Below are positions 15,748 to 25,800 of a stretch of 64,000 nucleotides of DNA, piece after piece (position 1 is the stretch's first letter; every line of letters starts with the position of its first letter). Position numbers and translations under genes: made by a program. The notes under the pieces were generated by a model, which saw only the letters and a program-made list of their open reading frames with translations, searched no databases and was not told the origin of the DNA. This DNA is from Saccharomycopsis malanga (Eukaryota; Ascomycota; Saccharomycetes; Ascoideales; Saccharomycopsidaceae), in the NCBI GenBank assembly GCA_004014935.1, contig CP025323.1:1364001-1428000 (forward strand). Reading direction: 5' to 3'.

Positions 15748-17790
15748 ATGTCTCTGTATAGCAGTGAGGAGGAGAATGATGACTATTCGCACCGGGCCAG
15801 TATTTTCAGCGAAAAGCCGTCTACGGTGTCCACCAGGCCTTCTACGGTTCCTTCCAAGAGCCTGGGGGCAGGTTTTACGTCTGCCAACCCGTCCAAGATC
15901 GGAAGGGCGCTTCGTACCACCCATAACGAGAATCTCCAGCAGGACACATACAATTTAAAGATATTGTCCGAGTCTCTTACGCAGCATTTGGACCAGTTCG
16001 ACTCGAAGACCCCTATTTTGATATCCGATGCATTCAACAAGTTCGAGGCTCCTTTGCAGCCTTCCAACTTCAACTCTGCCGTCAACAAGCAGTATATCAG
16101 CAATATTGTGCGGGTGGTCTTGACCTTGGCCGATACCATTCTTGCCAACAATGAAACGTACCGCACTCTGCGGTTTATGGTGTTGAAGAGCTTCTACCAT
16201 TTTGCAATGCGTTGCAACTTTGTTTCGGATGGCTCCACCGCCATTTCAGGCTCAGAAGCGAACACCATCTGGGATACCAACGTTGTGGTGCCTGAGCCTT
16301 CGAACTTCTGTCTTGTGGACGAAGCAGACACCAAAATCTCCCAAATCCTCAGTGTGATTGCCGGTCTGGACTCCTCTGTGATCAGCGACCAGGACGGCGC
16401 GTTTTTGGCCCCGGTTTCCCGAGGCATCTCGGAACAGCTCTCGATTCCGACCATTGTGTGCGGCTTTCCCAAGCCGAAACCCGAGCATTACGAGCAGGTC
16501 AAACAGCTCTGCTCCACCTTCAACGACATCCATTTTGTAGTGCAGAAAAACTATATAAAAACATGTGCCTCCGCAATGCCCAATGTGATGTCTCTGTTGG
16601 CTGCCGAGCCGTCTCCCTTTGTCAACCAGCCCAGCTCCTTTGGCGGCATTGCCCCGCCTTTCAGAATACCGCAAGACCCCACCAACATCCCGATTTCTCT
16701 CTCCATTGCTGCCAACTCCAACAGCAAGCTCTCGGGGACGTTGGGCGGCTACATATACCCAAAGATTGATGTCAAAAACAACAGCTTTCTCGCTGATGAC
16801 GCCAAAGCCACCTATGCGATGACCTGTGCCCATGTCTGTATAGACGACTCCACTTCGCATCCCTATGTATCTGTGCCATCGCCTGTTCTTGTAAAGCTTT
16901 ATAAGGAGGCCCTTGCCAAGGAAAGAAACAAGTATCCAGACTATTCGCAAGAGTTCAAAGGCTACCACAGTGCTCTCCAGTTTTTGGAGAAAAAGTTCCC
17001 GTCCACCACCAGCAACAGCGGCGCTTTTGGAAGAGTCATCTTTGGCGAGAGATCCATCGTTGGAGGCCGCTTGTCTGATATAGCTATCATTAAATGTAAC
17101 AGCAGTGTCAACTGCGCAAACCATCTAGGCACAGACTTCCCTTTCAGCCAGTACGATCCTGCTTTGATGTTTGGCAACTTGCAAATCAAAAAAGTCATCA
17201 GCAAAATAAAACCTGGGTCCGATGTTTTCAAGTTTGGCAGCACCACCAAGTTCACTAAAGGCAAATTGAACAAACCCAAGTTGGTTTATTGGGCTGATAA
17301 TCGTATACAATCGAGTGAATTTGTCATTGCTAGCGACAAGCCTGGTTTTGCCTCTGGCGGCGATTCTGGCGCTTGGATTCTTCAGAAACTCGAAGATTTC
17401 GACCTGGCAGACTGTTCCCAGCCTCTGCTGCAACTGCAACAACAGCTGCTGCGGCAGAAAAGTAATTTGAACACTATATACGAGTCGCAAACCTCTTCTA
17501 AACCAACCGACACCACTTCAGACGAAGTCCAGTCGGGTCTCGGTGTTGTTGGTATGCTTCATGCCTACGACGGCGAGTTTAAACAATTTGGCCTCTATTC
17601 TCCTATAGTGTTGATCCTAAACAGACTCCAGGAACTCACAAAAGTTCCTTGGGGCGTCGTCGGTGTCGTTGATGATAAAGATGGTAACGATGCCGCAGGC
17701 GAAACCAGTGAAGAAGATGACGATGATTATGATGAAAATGAAGAAGAAGAAGAAGAAGATTATGATGGCGATGAGGCAGATGGTTATTGA
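15748..17790 (+). CDS. SSY5: SPS-sensor endoprotease Ssy5
   Basis: 680 residues, against 687-699 in Saccharomyces. Ssy5 is the chymotrypsin-like protease of the plasma-membrane SPS amino-acid sensor. On external amino acids it cuts the latent factors Stp1/Stp2, which then induce permease genes. A Ser-rich N-tail and prodomain (to about residue 330) precede the catalytic domain. The triad is visible: His362 in TCAHV, Asp444 in LSDIAIIKC, and Ser540 in GGDSGAWIL. The C-terminus is a run of Asp and Glu. A Gln-rich stretch near residue 560 carries five CTG codons close together; under a CUG-Ser code these would read Ser, giving a Ser/Gln linker rather than a Leu-rich one. The start at MSLYSSEE fits the family. 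Two permeases of the class it controls lie 6-13 kb upstream. Confidence 0.92.
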   Translation: MSLYSSEEENDDYSHRASIFSEKPSTVSTRPSTVPSKSLGAGFTSANPSKIGRALRTTHNENLQQDTYNLKILSESLTQHLDQFDSKTPILISDAFNKFEAPLQPSNFNSAVNKQYISNIVRVVLTLADTILANNETYRTLRFMVLKSFYHFAMRCNFVSDGSTAISGSEANTIWDTNVVVPEPSNFCLVDEADTKISQILSVIAGLDSSVISDQDGAFLAPVSRGISEQLSIPTIVCGFPKPKPEHYEQVKQLCSTFNDIHFVVQKNYIKTCASAMPNVMSLLAAEPSPFVNQPSSFGGIAPPFRIPQDPTNIPISLSIAANSNSKLSGTLGGYIYPKIDVKNNSFLADDAKATYAMTCAHVCIDDSTSHPYVSVPSPVLVKLYKEALAKERNKYPDYSQEFKGYHSALQFLEKKFPSTTSNSGAFGRVIFGERSIVGGRLSDIAIIKCNSSVNCANHLGTDFPFSQYDPALMFGNLQIKKVISKIKPGSDVFKFGSTTKFTKGKLNKPKLVYWADNRIQSSEFVIASDKPGFASGGDSGAWILQKLEDFDLADCSQPLLQLQQQLLRQKSNLNTIYESQTSSKPTDTTSDEVQSGLGVVGMLHAYDGEFKQFGLYSPIVLILNRLQELTKVPWGVVGVVDDKDGNDAAGETSEEDDDDYDENEEEEEEDYDGDEADGY

Positions 17791-18347
17791 AAGTTTGTTG
17801 TTTGTTGTTGAAGATAGAGTTTATTTATTTACATTTTTTCGGTTATTGTGTGTTCATTTCTCTTTTATTATATTTCGCTTATTGTTTTGTTTTCTCAACC
17901 TGTGGTTCAATAAATATTAGACTTGGGTTTACAAGAAGGGTTGTAATTTGGTGCGCTATGGAGAGCATGGGTAGAACAAGTTTGGTGGTTTGACTTGGAA
18001 GTGAGTGTTAAATGGAGTCTTGATGATCTGATTATGGAGTTGTTTTTAAAGTTTTAGAGAATGTGAAATCAGTAGTTGGTGAAGCTTTTTGAAAGCTTTA
18101 GAAAACATGAAATCAGTAGTTGGTAAAGTTTTTTGAAAGCTTTAGAAAACATGAAATCAGTAGTTGGTAAAATTGTATTTGATTGTTACGAATTCGATAA
18201 ATTAACAAACTACTAGATGACCATATGGTTGTTTACCGTTCTTTATAAAAAGCTTGATGAAACTACTGACTTCAAATCAAACTAGTCTTATTTTCATACT
18301 TACAAACTCAGTTTATTCAGACCATACATTTATTATCAGCTAACCTA
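17791..18347. other. Convergent spacer between SSY5 and hypothetical gene
   Basis: AT-rich 3' flanks of two convergent genes. The only structure is the 44-bp repeat at 18045-18176. Confidence 0.5.
18045..18176. repeat. 44-bp tandem repeat, three copies
   Basis: The block GAAATCAGTAGTTGGTAAAG followed by TTTTTTGAAAGCTTTAGAAAACAT recurs at 18065, 18109 and 18153, the last partial. Confidence 0.85.
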
Positions 18348-19172
18348 CTATTCATCATCATCAATGAATTCATCGCTTTCGCTTTCATCCCTTTCGCTTT
18401 CATCGCTTTCGTTTTCATCTTCTGTCTTCTCTAACATATCAATACCAATATGTTCCAAAAGTTTGTCATACAACTGAAAGTAGTCTTTCAAGACAGGTTC
18501 CTGAGTAGGGGTTCCCAGATCAAGAGACACATTATCTAGCGGGTCTGCCAGTCTGTCGCTTTCTACATTTCCCAGCTCAATAACAGGGGGGCTGTGTTCG
18601 TCAAACAACCCGATTTTGTTTGATGAATGGTGGACATCTCTATAATGTGAGATGACTGTGTTTTTGCCAACAATTGCAGACAAATCTTCCTCTGACGAGG
18701 ATAACGAGTTGGAGAAATATGTTCCTATTGAAGTAGAGGTTCTTTCTTTAATGGTAATTCTTTTGTCGGGTTTTCCCGGTATGGAATATTTGAACTCTTG
18801 TGTTTGGTTCTCAATATCACTATCATATTCGTCATATTTTCGCTTGCCGTTTCTTGAAGACTCCTCAGTGGGTAGTATTTCCATATCAAGTTTTTGTGGA
18901 GCAGTATTAGATGCTGAAGTTGGCCGTAAACTGAGCTCTTCCAATTTTCTTCTGGCTTCATCACTAATATCTTCGCTTATATTCTGTTGAGTGTCTAAAT
19001 CAGTGAGTACATTGAACGTAGAACGATGCTTTACATTGGCCTCTTCTTCACCCGTCTGAGGATCCCGAATTCCTCCAGTATCAGGCTGGACCACAGTGGT
19101 TCCAGCGCTCTTCATCTTACAAATCTTTACTAAGGTTATCAGGGATCCTATGGTATTGGTACTAAACATCAA
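18348..19172 (-). CDS. Acidic hypothetical protein
   Basis: 274 residues from the first ATG. A second in-frame ATG at 19115 (MKSAGTTVVQPDTGG) removes a hydrophobic leader and may be the real start. The protein is hydrophilic, with a KRKYDEYDSD patch near residue 110. A more ordered segment runs from about 165 to 245 (DLSAIVGKNTVISHY through DYFQLYDKLLEHIGIDML). The C-terminus is an Asp/Glu/Ser tail (ESDESERDESESDEF). No family was recognised. The KRKY patch and acidic tail would suit a nuclear protein, but that is inference. Confidence 0.65.
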   Translation of the reverse strand: MMFSTNTIGSLITLVKICKMKSAGTTVVQPDTGGIRDPQTGEEEANVKHRSTFNVLTDLDTQQNISEDISDEARRKLEELSLRPTSASNTAPQKLDMEILPTEESSRNGKRKYDEYDSDIENQTQEFKYSIPGKPDKRITIKERTSTSIGTYFSNSLSSSEEDLSAIVGKNTVISHYRDVHHSSNKIGLFDEHSPPVIELGNVESDRLADPLDNVSLDLGTPTQEPVLKDYFQLYDKLLEHIGIDMLEKTEDENESDESERDESESDEFIDDDE

Positions 19173-20010
19173 CCGTTGATAGGCCCATGCGGAAATTCAA
19201 TATATATAAGCGTCACACAAACAAAGTCAATGCAGATAACCAGTACGAGCCATTATTACAAATCAGTATGGTCAGGTTTAAAAGGGATTTGGCTTTATAA
19301 GAGTGGTGTATAATTGGGTGTTTTGAACGTTTTTTGTAATTGTATAGATAAAATGTATATGCACTGGGCTATGCCATCTTGTTGAAAGATTTAAAAGATT
19401 TGAACAAGGCGTTAGAAAATAGGACATGTTGTAATATTAGAGATGGTTTTGAATGAAGCAGAAAATGGGAAAACGACAGCAGTCTATTTAAAGGCATAAA
19501 AGTCGAAAATATTCGTAAAGATAACGAAACATTGGGAAAGTGGCTGTCAACTGATAAGTCGAGTCAATAAGAATTGGTAAAATGAAACAAGAAGACCAAT
19601 TGTAAACAGAATGTAAACTACAGGAACCAAAAGATCAAACAAGAAGACTAGAAGCGTATATGAGTTTACCATCAATGATACACATTTCAGACGATGAAAG
19701 CCCAACAAGTTTTGTATTATTGACAAAAATGAAAAAACTAATAAGTGTAAGAATTGGTAAAAAACGATGCTTCTTTATATTCTGTAAAGCATGTCTTAAT
19801 AATAATAATATGAGCTGAAGATAGAAACTGATCAGGAGCACTTTACAAAAATCTCCAGAGATCAATCCAGAATCAACAATATAGACTAACAGAAAAAGTG
19901 TGTATTGAATGCAAACTGCAAACCTGTAAAAATCAAACCAAAACGAATCTATATAGCAAGCCAGTTTCTATGACAAAATAACTAAATAGAAAAAAACACA
20001 AGAAACACAA
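19173..20010. other. Spacer, nothing recognised
   Basis: About 840 bp of AT-rich DNA between two minus-strand genes. It must contain the 5' region of the hypothetical gene (TATATATAA near 19200) and the 3' flank of NMA1. No repeat copy or RNA gene was identified. Confidence 0.5.
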
Positions 20011-21333
20011 CTAATCGCTATTACCCATGACCTGTTTGACAGGTTCGGTAGTGTTGATGTAAAGTTTATGTTCTTGAATATATCTGATGACGGAATTAGG
20101 AAGCAAGTATTGGACACTCATTCCACGACGGATAAACAAACGGACCTTAGTCGAGCTAATGTCATTATAAATCAACTGTTTAATGACCAAAATGTTCTTA
20201 CGATGCTCATACAAGATGTCGTGGGAAAGCAAAAAGCTTCTGACATCGCTACCGGTTCTTTCGACAATCAAACAGCCATAAGAGCCCAAGATATGATGTA
20301 AATCATTTTCAGCCCACACGTTGGGCTCTCCCATACTTACAATCAAATCGCCACCAGCCAAAAGCATGATTTTGACGCCTCTTTTGGTCTTGCCATCTGC
20401 AGAATAGATGCCGCCTCTTTTCACATTGATCTCCTCGTTGAAATGGTCCAAAACAAGGGCCGTGCGAGTGTACGCCGGCTGGAGCGACTCCCACGCGTCC
20501 ACCATTAGCCAATTGCTGGTCCGCTCACAGGCCAACTCACACATACGCACACGGTGGTACGAGGGCGCCAAACCGCTCTTTTTGTAGTGGTCAGACACCG
20601 GAGAATAGTAGCCGCCCACGACCTCGAATCTCGTGTTCTCCTGGATGGCATCAAGCGCCATTTCAAACATCCGGAGATGAAGATATGTGATTGGTGAGAA
20701 CGAGCCGCACGCCACAACCACTAGAGGATACTTGGAGTTGTCCGAGAGTCGTTTCTTTAGCCGATGTGTTGGAAACGCATAGTTATCAAACGTCTTTGCT
20801 TGCCGGACCACTCCGTACGGAACCTCCTCCAAATCGGCGCCCAACAATGACGGCCTCTGACCATACGAGTCCGTGAAACTCGATGTTCTTTTGGAAACAC
20901 TGCTGTGCCGTTCTTTTCCAGCATTTGTCAACGTCATCTTGTCTTCTTCATCATCTGCCTCGTCCTCTTCATCCGAATTGACAGCAATATGATGCTCAAA
21001 GCCGACTGGACCATTCCGGTTTTCCTCCGAATCGCTTTCAACCGAAGATGACGACAGACCGGCCTTTTGGAGAGCAGAGTGGATTCGCGGAATCGACGAC
21101 GGCGTATTCTTACTGGAAAACGACCCAGGACGCGACCGACCGTGCTTTGACTTCAGCTTGTACACTTGCGACCGCTCCTTGTGGGTGATCGGGGCGTCAA
21201 GCGAGTTGAGATAATCCGCCAACACATACGGCTGGATGGGATCGTTCTTCGGTATCCGTTCCGAGGGCGTAGGGCTTGGAAAAGGCTCCTTGTCGGATGG
21301 CGGAACAAAATCGGGAGCTCTTTTGGGATCCAT
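20011..21333 (-). CDS. NMA1: Nicotinamide/nicotinate mononucleotide adenylyltransferase
   Basis: 440 residues. It joins NMN or nicotinate mononucleotide to AMP from ATP, the central step of NAD synthesis. A long, Ser-rich and partly acidic N-terminal region (to about 200, with DEEDEADDEEDK near 131) precedes the Rossmann-type nucleotidyltransferase domain. The ATP-binding motif GSFSPITYLH lies at 210-219, followed by LRMFEMALD. The C-terminal ISSTKVR motif at 392-398 is the usual second ATP site. Family length in yeast is about 395-401, the excess being in the N-region. Saccharomyces has paralogues NMA1 and NMA2; this could be the single ancestral type. Confidence 0.92.
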   Translation of the reverse strand: MDPKRAPDFVPPSDKEPFPSPTPSERIPKNDPIQPYVLADYLNSLDAPITHKERSQVYKLKSKHGRSRPGSFSSKNTPSSIPRIHSALQKAGLSSSSVESDSEENRNGPVGFEHHIAVNSDEEDEADDEEDKMTLTNAGKERHSSVSKRTSSFTDSYGQRPSLLGADLEEVPYGVVRQAKTFDNYAFPTHRLKKRLSDNSKYPLVVVACGSFSPITYLHLRMFEMALDAIQENTRFEVVGGYYSPVSDHYKKSGLAPSYHRVRMCELACERTSNWLMVDAWESLQPAYTRTALVLDHFNEEINVKRGGIYSADGKTKRGVKIMLLAGGDLIVSMGEPNVWAENDLHHILGSYGCLIVERTGSDVRSFLLSHDILYEHRKNILVIKQLIYNDISSTKVRLFIRRGMSVQYLLPNSVIRYIQEHKLYINTTEPVKQVMGNSD

Positions 21334-21647
21334 GATGACGACAACCTCTTAATTTACTCCTCTGTTTGGTCCTCTTGGTTGAGTGTCTTAATTGACGGAT
21401 CCCGGCGGGCCAGTTCCCGTGCTATTTTTCGGAGAATTAGTTGGTCTCATGACGGCACGAGACGGATCCGGCGAGGTGACGTAATTGGGCCGGTACCGGA
21501 GAGGTCGTCACGGTTCCTGACCCATTTCCGCCACGGTTACGGTGGGTGTGGCTGGTTACTTGTAAGAAAGCATGGCTTATACAATGGTATATATTAATGA
21601 TGGTGAGTTTTGATGTTCTTGTGAATTTTGTTTACCTAGTAGATAAT

Positions 21648-21828
21648 AAGTAGTATAAATTTAGATCAAATAGAATAGATGATAAATAGTATAAATTTAG
21701 ATTAAATGAAATAGATAATAAATAGCATAAATTTAGTTTAATTAGAATAGATAATAAATAGTATAAATTCAGATTAAATAGAATAGATAATAAATAGTAA
21801 AGATTCCGATTAATTAAAATAGATAATC
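21648..21828. repeat. 36-bp minisatellite, five copies
   Basis: Units of exactly 36 bp containing GATAATAAATAGTATAAATT and TTAGATTAAATAGAA start at about 21651, 21687, 21723, 21759 and 21795. Confidence 0.85.
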
Positions 21829-22311
21829 TATCTTTCATTTTCAAAACCTTCCTATTCTCCTTAATTTCGTTTTTAACCTTTACAACCAACAGTTGTGCCA
21901 CTTTATTTTTCTTGAATTTCCCCAAATCTCTTGAGTATATACTCATCAAACTGTCAGCTATTCCCACAAAGTTGAAGACTAAAAGAAACCGAAAACCTTC
22001 AAAGACTCGCTGTAGTGTATATACAGTAAAATCACTTGCTGTTGTAAATTACATATATAAGACAAAGGATGTATAATTGGCGGTAAACTACTCAACTCTA
22101 TTTCCTACTTTATTTTAGATTCCCTTTTTATATATAACCAGCTTCCATTCTCCAATCAATACAAACCATCCTTAATGTTGCAGAACACTCTTGAAACAAA
22201 GGAAAACCCACAACAACTTTGAACTTTCAAAATTGACTTGGATACTATTTAATCATGACATTCATCCCTTTGGTTTCAATAAAACATAAACCTCACGGTA
22301 TCAAATAGCCA

Positions 22312-22382
22312 TGGCACGAATTGAACCAAAACGTTTATCTGAGAAGACCGCCATCGCTCATAACGTATCCAACTGAGCCAGG
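22312..22382 (-). other. tRNA-like relic with box A and box B
   Basis: The minus strand has a consensus box A (TGGCTCAGTTGG), a possible GCTC/GAGC D stem with an over-long loop, and a box B-like GGTTCAATTCG about 50 nt on. T stem and acceptor do not pair, so it is not a working tRNA. The end GTTTTGGTTCAATTCGTGC resembles the family-B head, which suggests a related retroposon head. Confidence 0.35.
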
Positions 22383-22575
22383 ATATTTAATTTCAGGGTA
22401 TCCAAGATTTTGTATAGTCTTTGATGTGACTCTTTACAGCAAATAAAAAAAACAACATGCCAGCTAATGTTATAAGTAATTAATACTAAGTGACCGCTTT
22501 TGTTGCTTAACTCTTTATGATTAAAATCACGTGTATCTGGTTATATCTTGTTAGCCTTTGATTACATAATCCATC

Positions 22576-22582
22576 TGACTCA
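22576..22582 (+). promoter_or_regulatory. Gcn4-type site upstream of VAS1
   Basis: TGACTCA is a perfect Gcn4/AP-1 core, 130 bp before the upstream ATG of VAS1. Function is inferred from the motif only. Confidence 0.4.
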
Positions 22583-22691
22583 TCACATGCACGGCGGGTA
22601 ACCAGCGCACCGAATTTTTCAGTTTTTTCAAAAAAAAAAATAAGGGCTGTGGGACGGTGAGTTCTGTGGGACGGGAAGCCAAATTTTGCAG

Positions 22692-22699
22692 TATATAAA
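22692..22699 (+). promoter_or_regulatory. TATA box of VAS1
   Basis: TATATAAA lies only 7 bp before the upstream ATG (22706). Transcripts driven from it should start at about 22740-22800, downstream of that ATG, and would make the cytosolic protein from 22872. Longer transcripts would be needed for the presequence form. Confidence 0.45.
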
Positions 22700-22705
22700 G
22701 GCTGG

Positions 22706-22871
22706 ATGTTCAGCAGACTTTGTACTGTCAGCAAGCAAAGAATTGGTTTAGTTGGTTATCCGTTGAAGAGTTTTCGCGAGTCACAAGTATGTATATATGA
22801 GTGGGACAACATGTGGGACGGTGCAGTGACTAATAGTTAACAAGGCAAAGTTATTTAGTAGCAGCAGAAAA
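22706..22871 (+). other. VAS1: Candidate spliced mitochondrial presequence exon of VAS1
   Basis: From ATG 22706 a 27-codon exon (MFSRLCTVSKQR... ending FRESQ) runs to a consensus GTATGT donor at 22787. Among nearby AG sites, only acceptor AAG at 22844 restores the VAS1 frame: nine stop-free codons (AKLFSSSRK) lead straight into the main ATG at 22872. The intron would be 58 bp with a GACTAAT branch-like site. The 36-residue extension is Arg/Lys/Ser-rich with a single acidic residue, like a mitochondrial targeting signal. Unspliced, the frame stops before 22872. In Saccharomyces one VAS1 gene makes both mitochondrial and cytosolic enzyme. The weak point is the AAG acceptor. Confidence 0.6.
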
Positions 22872-25800
22872 ATGGCGGAAGAAAGTAAAGCTACATCTGC
22901 GCCTGCATCTGCATCTGGAGCTGCATCTCCAAATGTGCAGGCTGCAGGACTTGAGAAGCCAAAAACAGCAAAGGAGCTTGAGAAAGAAAAGAAAAAGGCA
23001 GAGAAATTGGCCAAATTTGAAGCGAAACAAGCAAAATTAAAGGAGAAGCAAAATGCCAAGCCAAAAGAGGCTAAAAAGCCAAAGAACAAACCGGCGCAAT
23101 CTGAACCTGTACCGGAATGGGTTGATCCGACCAAACCGGGGGAAAAGAAAGTTTTGATAGATTTGGAGGACCCTGCGTTCAAATCTTACAACCCTAAAAA
23201 CGTGGAGAGTTCGTGGTATGACTGGTGGGTGAAAAAGGGTTTTTTTGAACCCAAATTGGGCGAGGACGGCAAACCGCTTGCTGCAGGAACTTTTACGATT
23301 CCAGCACCCCCACCCAACGTGACAGGTGCATTGCATATTGGACATGCGTTGACTGTTTCCATTCAGGACACGTTGGTACGTTTTAACCGAATGAAGGGTA
23401 AGACTGTGCTTTATTTACCGGGTTTTGATCATGCAGGGATTTCGACCCAGTCAGTGGTGGAGAAAAACTTGTGGGCCACGGAGAAAGTCACGAGACAACA
23501 ATTGGGACGTGAACGGTTTGTAAACAAGGTTTGGGACTGGAAGGAGGTGTACCACGCCAAGATCAAGTCGCAGTTTTGTGCGTTAGGTGCGTCATATGAT
23601 TGGTCCAGGGAGGCTTTCACGCTTTCGCCCGAAATCAGCAAGGCGGTTGTGGAGGCGTTCGTACGGTTGCATGCAGACGGGTACATTTACCGGGAAAACA
23701 AATTGGTCAACTGGTGCATGCAGTTGCGTTCTGCAACATCCAACTCTGAGATTGAGAGCATTGAGTACGAAGGCCGGACATCCGTGAAGGTTCCGGGATA
23801 CGAAGACAAGGTGGAAGTCGGTGTGTTGACGTCGTTTGCATACATTGTGGAGGAAACCGGAGAGGAACTTGTGGTGGCAACAACCCGGCCCGAGACCATT
23901 TTCGGTGACACTGCAGTCGCTGTGCATCCAAAAGACCCTCGTTACACCCACTTGCATGGCAAGCATGTGAGACATGCGTTTGTCGACAGATTGTTGCCTA
24001 TTGTGACAGATGCGGAGACAGTGGACATGGAGTTCGGAACCGGCGCGGTGAAGATTACTCCGGCTCATGATGAGAACGATTATGCCACCGGAAAGCGTCA
24101 TAATTTACCTTTTGTGAATATTTATACCGAGGACGGATTATTGAACGACAACTGTGGCGAGTGGGCCGGAATGAAGCGGTTTGATGCACGTCGGAAGGTT
24201 ATTGAAGCTTTGCAAGATAAGGGTCTATTCCGGGGACAGCAGGACAACAAGATGGCAATTCCGACCTGCACCCGTACCGGTGATTTGATTGAACCTTACT
24301 TGAAGCCTCAATGGTGGGTCCGGCAGGGCGCGCTCGGGGAGCTCGGAGTGAAGGTTGTGCAGGACGGAGAGCTCAAGATAACGCCGAAATCGTCGGAAGC
24401 GGAATACATGAGCTGGGCGCGGTCGCTCCGGGATTGGTGTGTGTCTCGTCAACTATGGTGGGGTCACCGGATCCCTGCATGGTTTGTAAACCTTGCGGGG
24501 GAAAACAACCTGAGCGCCGATGGAACGTATTGGATTGTTGCGCGGAGCGAGGCGGACGCGCGGGCCGAGGCCGAGGCGCGGTATCCGGGTAAGGAGTTCA
24601 CGCTTGAGCAGGACGAGGACGTGCTTGACACGTGGTTTTCGTCCGGATTATGGCCTTTTGCGACGTTGGGCTGGCCTTCGGCCTCGGCGGATATGGGCAA
24701 GTTCTATCCGGCGTCGTTATTGGAGACCGGCTGGGACATTATTTTCAACTGGGTTATCCGGATGGTGATATTGGGCACGAAGTTGACGGGCTCGGTGCCG
24801 TTCCGCGAGGTTTACTGTCATCCGTTGGTGCGGGACGCACAAGGCCGCAAGATGTCCAAGTCGTTGGGTAATGTTGTGGACCCTTCGGACGTGATCCACG
24901 GGATCAGCTTGGCGGAGTTGCACTCCAAATTACGGACTGGAAACCTCGACCCCCGTGAGGTTGCGCGGGCCGAGGCGGGCCAGCGGGAGTCGTATCCGAA
25001 CGGAATTGCGCAGTGTGGCGCGGACGCCCTACGGTTTGCTCTATGTGCGTACACCACGGGCGGCCGCGACATCAACTTGAACATCCAGCGCGTCGAGGGC
25101 TACCGTAAGTTCTGTAACAAGATGTACCAAGCGACCAAGTTTGCGCTTTTGCGTCTTGGGCCCGGCTTTGTTCCAAACCGGAGCGCCGAGCCTACCGGCA
25201 ACGAGTCGTTGGTCGAGCAGTGGATCCTCAATAAAATGAACGACGCGGCCAAGATTGTGAACGAAGCGTTGGACAACCGGGAGTTTTTGACGGCCACAAA
25301 TGCGGTTTACAACTACTGGTTGAACGAGTTGTGCGATGTGTATATTGAGAACTCCAAGTATTTGATTCTCGAGGGCTCGGAAACGCAGAAGGCTTCGGCC
25401 CGGAATACCTTGTACACGTGTATTGATGCCGCATTGAAGATGATCCATCCGTTTATGCCGTACGTCACCGAGGAATTGTGGCAGAGATTGCCAAACAGAC
25501 CTGGCGACGCCACGGAGTCTGTTGTTGTTGCCCAATACCCCGAGTTTTGCAACAAGTTCTCGTTTCCGACCGCAGACGCCCAATACGACTTGATTTTGGA
25601 CATCACAAAGACCATCAGATCCTTGTTGGCGCAGTACGACATTCTCAAAAACGGTCTGGTCTATATCGAGGCCTTGACCAGCGACACCTTTGAAATTGCC
25701 CACTCCCAGCAAGCTTTGATTGTCTCGTTGATCAAAGGAGTCAACACCGTCACCGTCGTCCAGTCTGCTGACGACATCCAAGCCGGATGTGCAGCTTCTG

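Larger units (their letters stand above)
21334..22705. other. Spacer between divergent NMA1 and VAS1
   Basis: Contains the NMA1 promoter (GC-richer stretch 21390-21580), a 36-bp minisatellite (21648-21828), a tRNA-like relic (22312-22382) and the VAS1 promoter with a Gcn4-type site and TATA box. Confidence 0.5.

Noticed and set aside
16252-17124. 290-codon frame antisense to SSY5
   Set aside because: It is fully inside SSY5, whose catalytic triad is intact; the antisense product resembles nothing.
25041-25781. 246-codon frame antisense to VAS1
   Set aside because: A shadow caused by the GC-rich codon use of VAS1.
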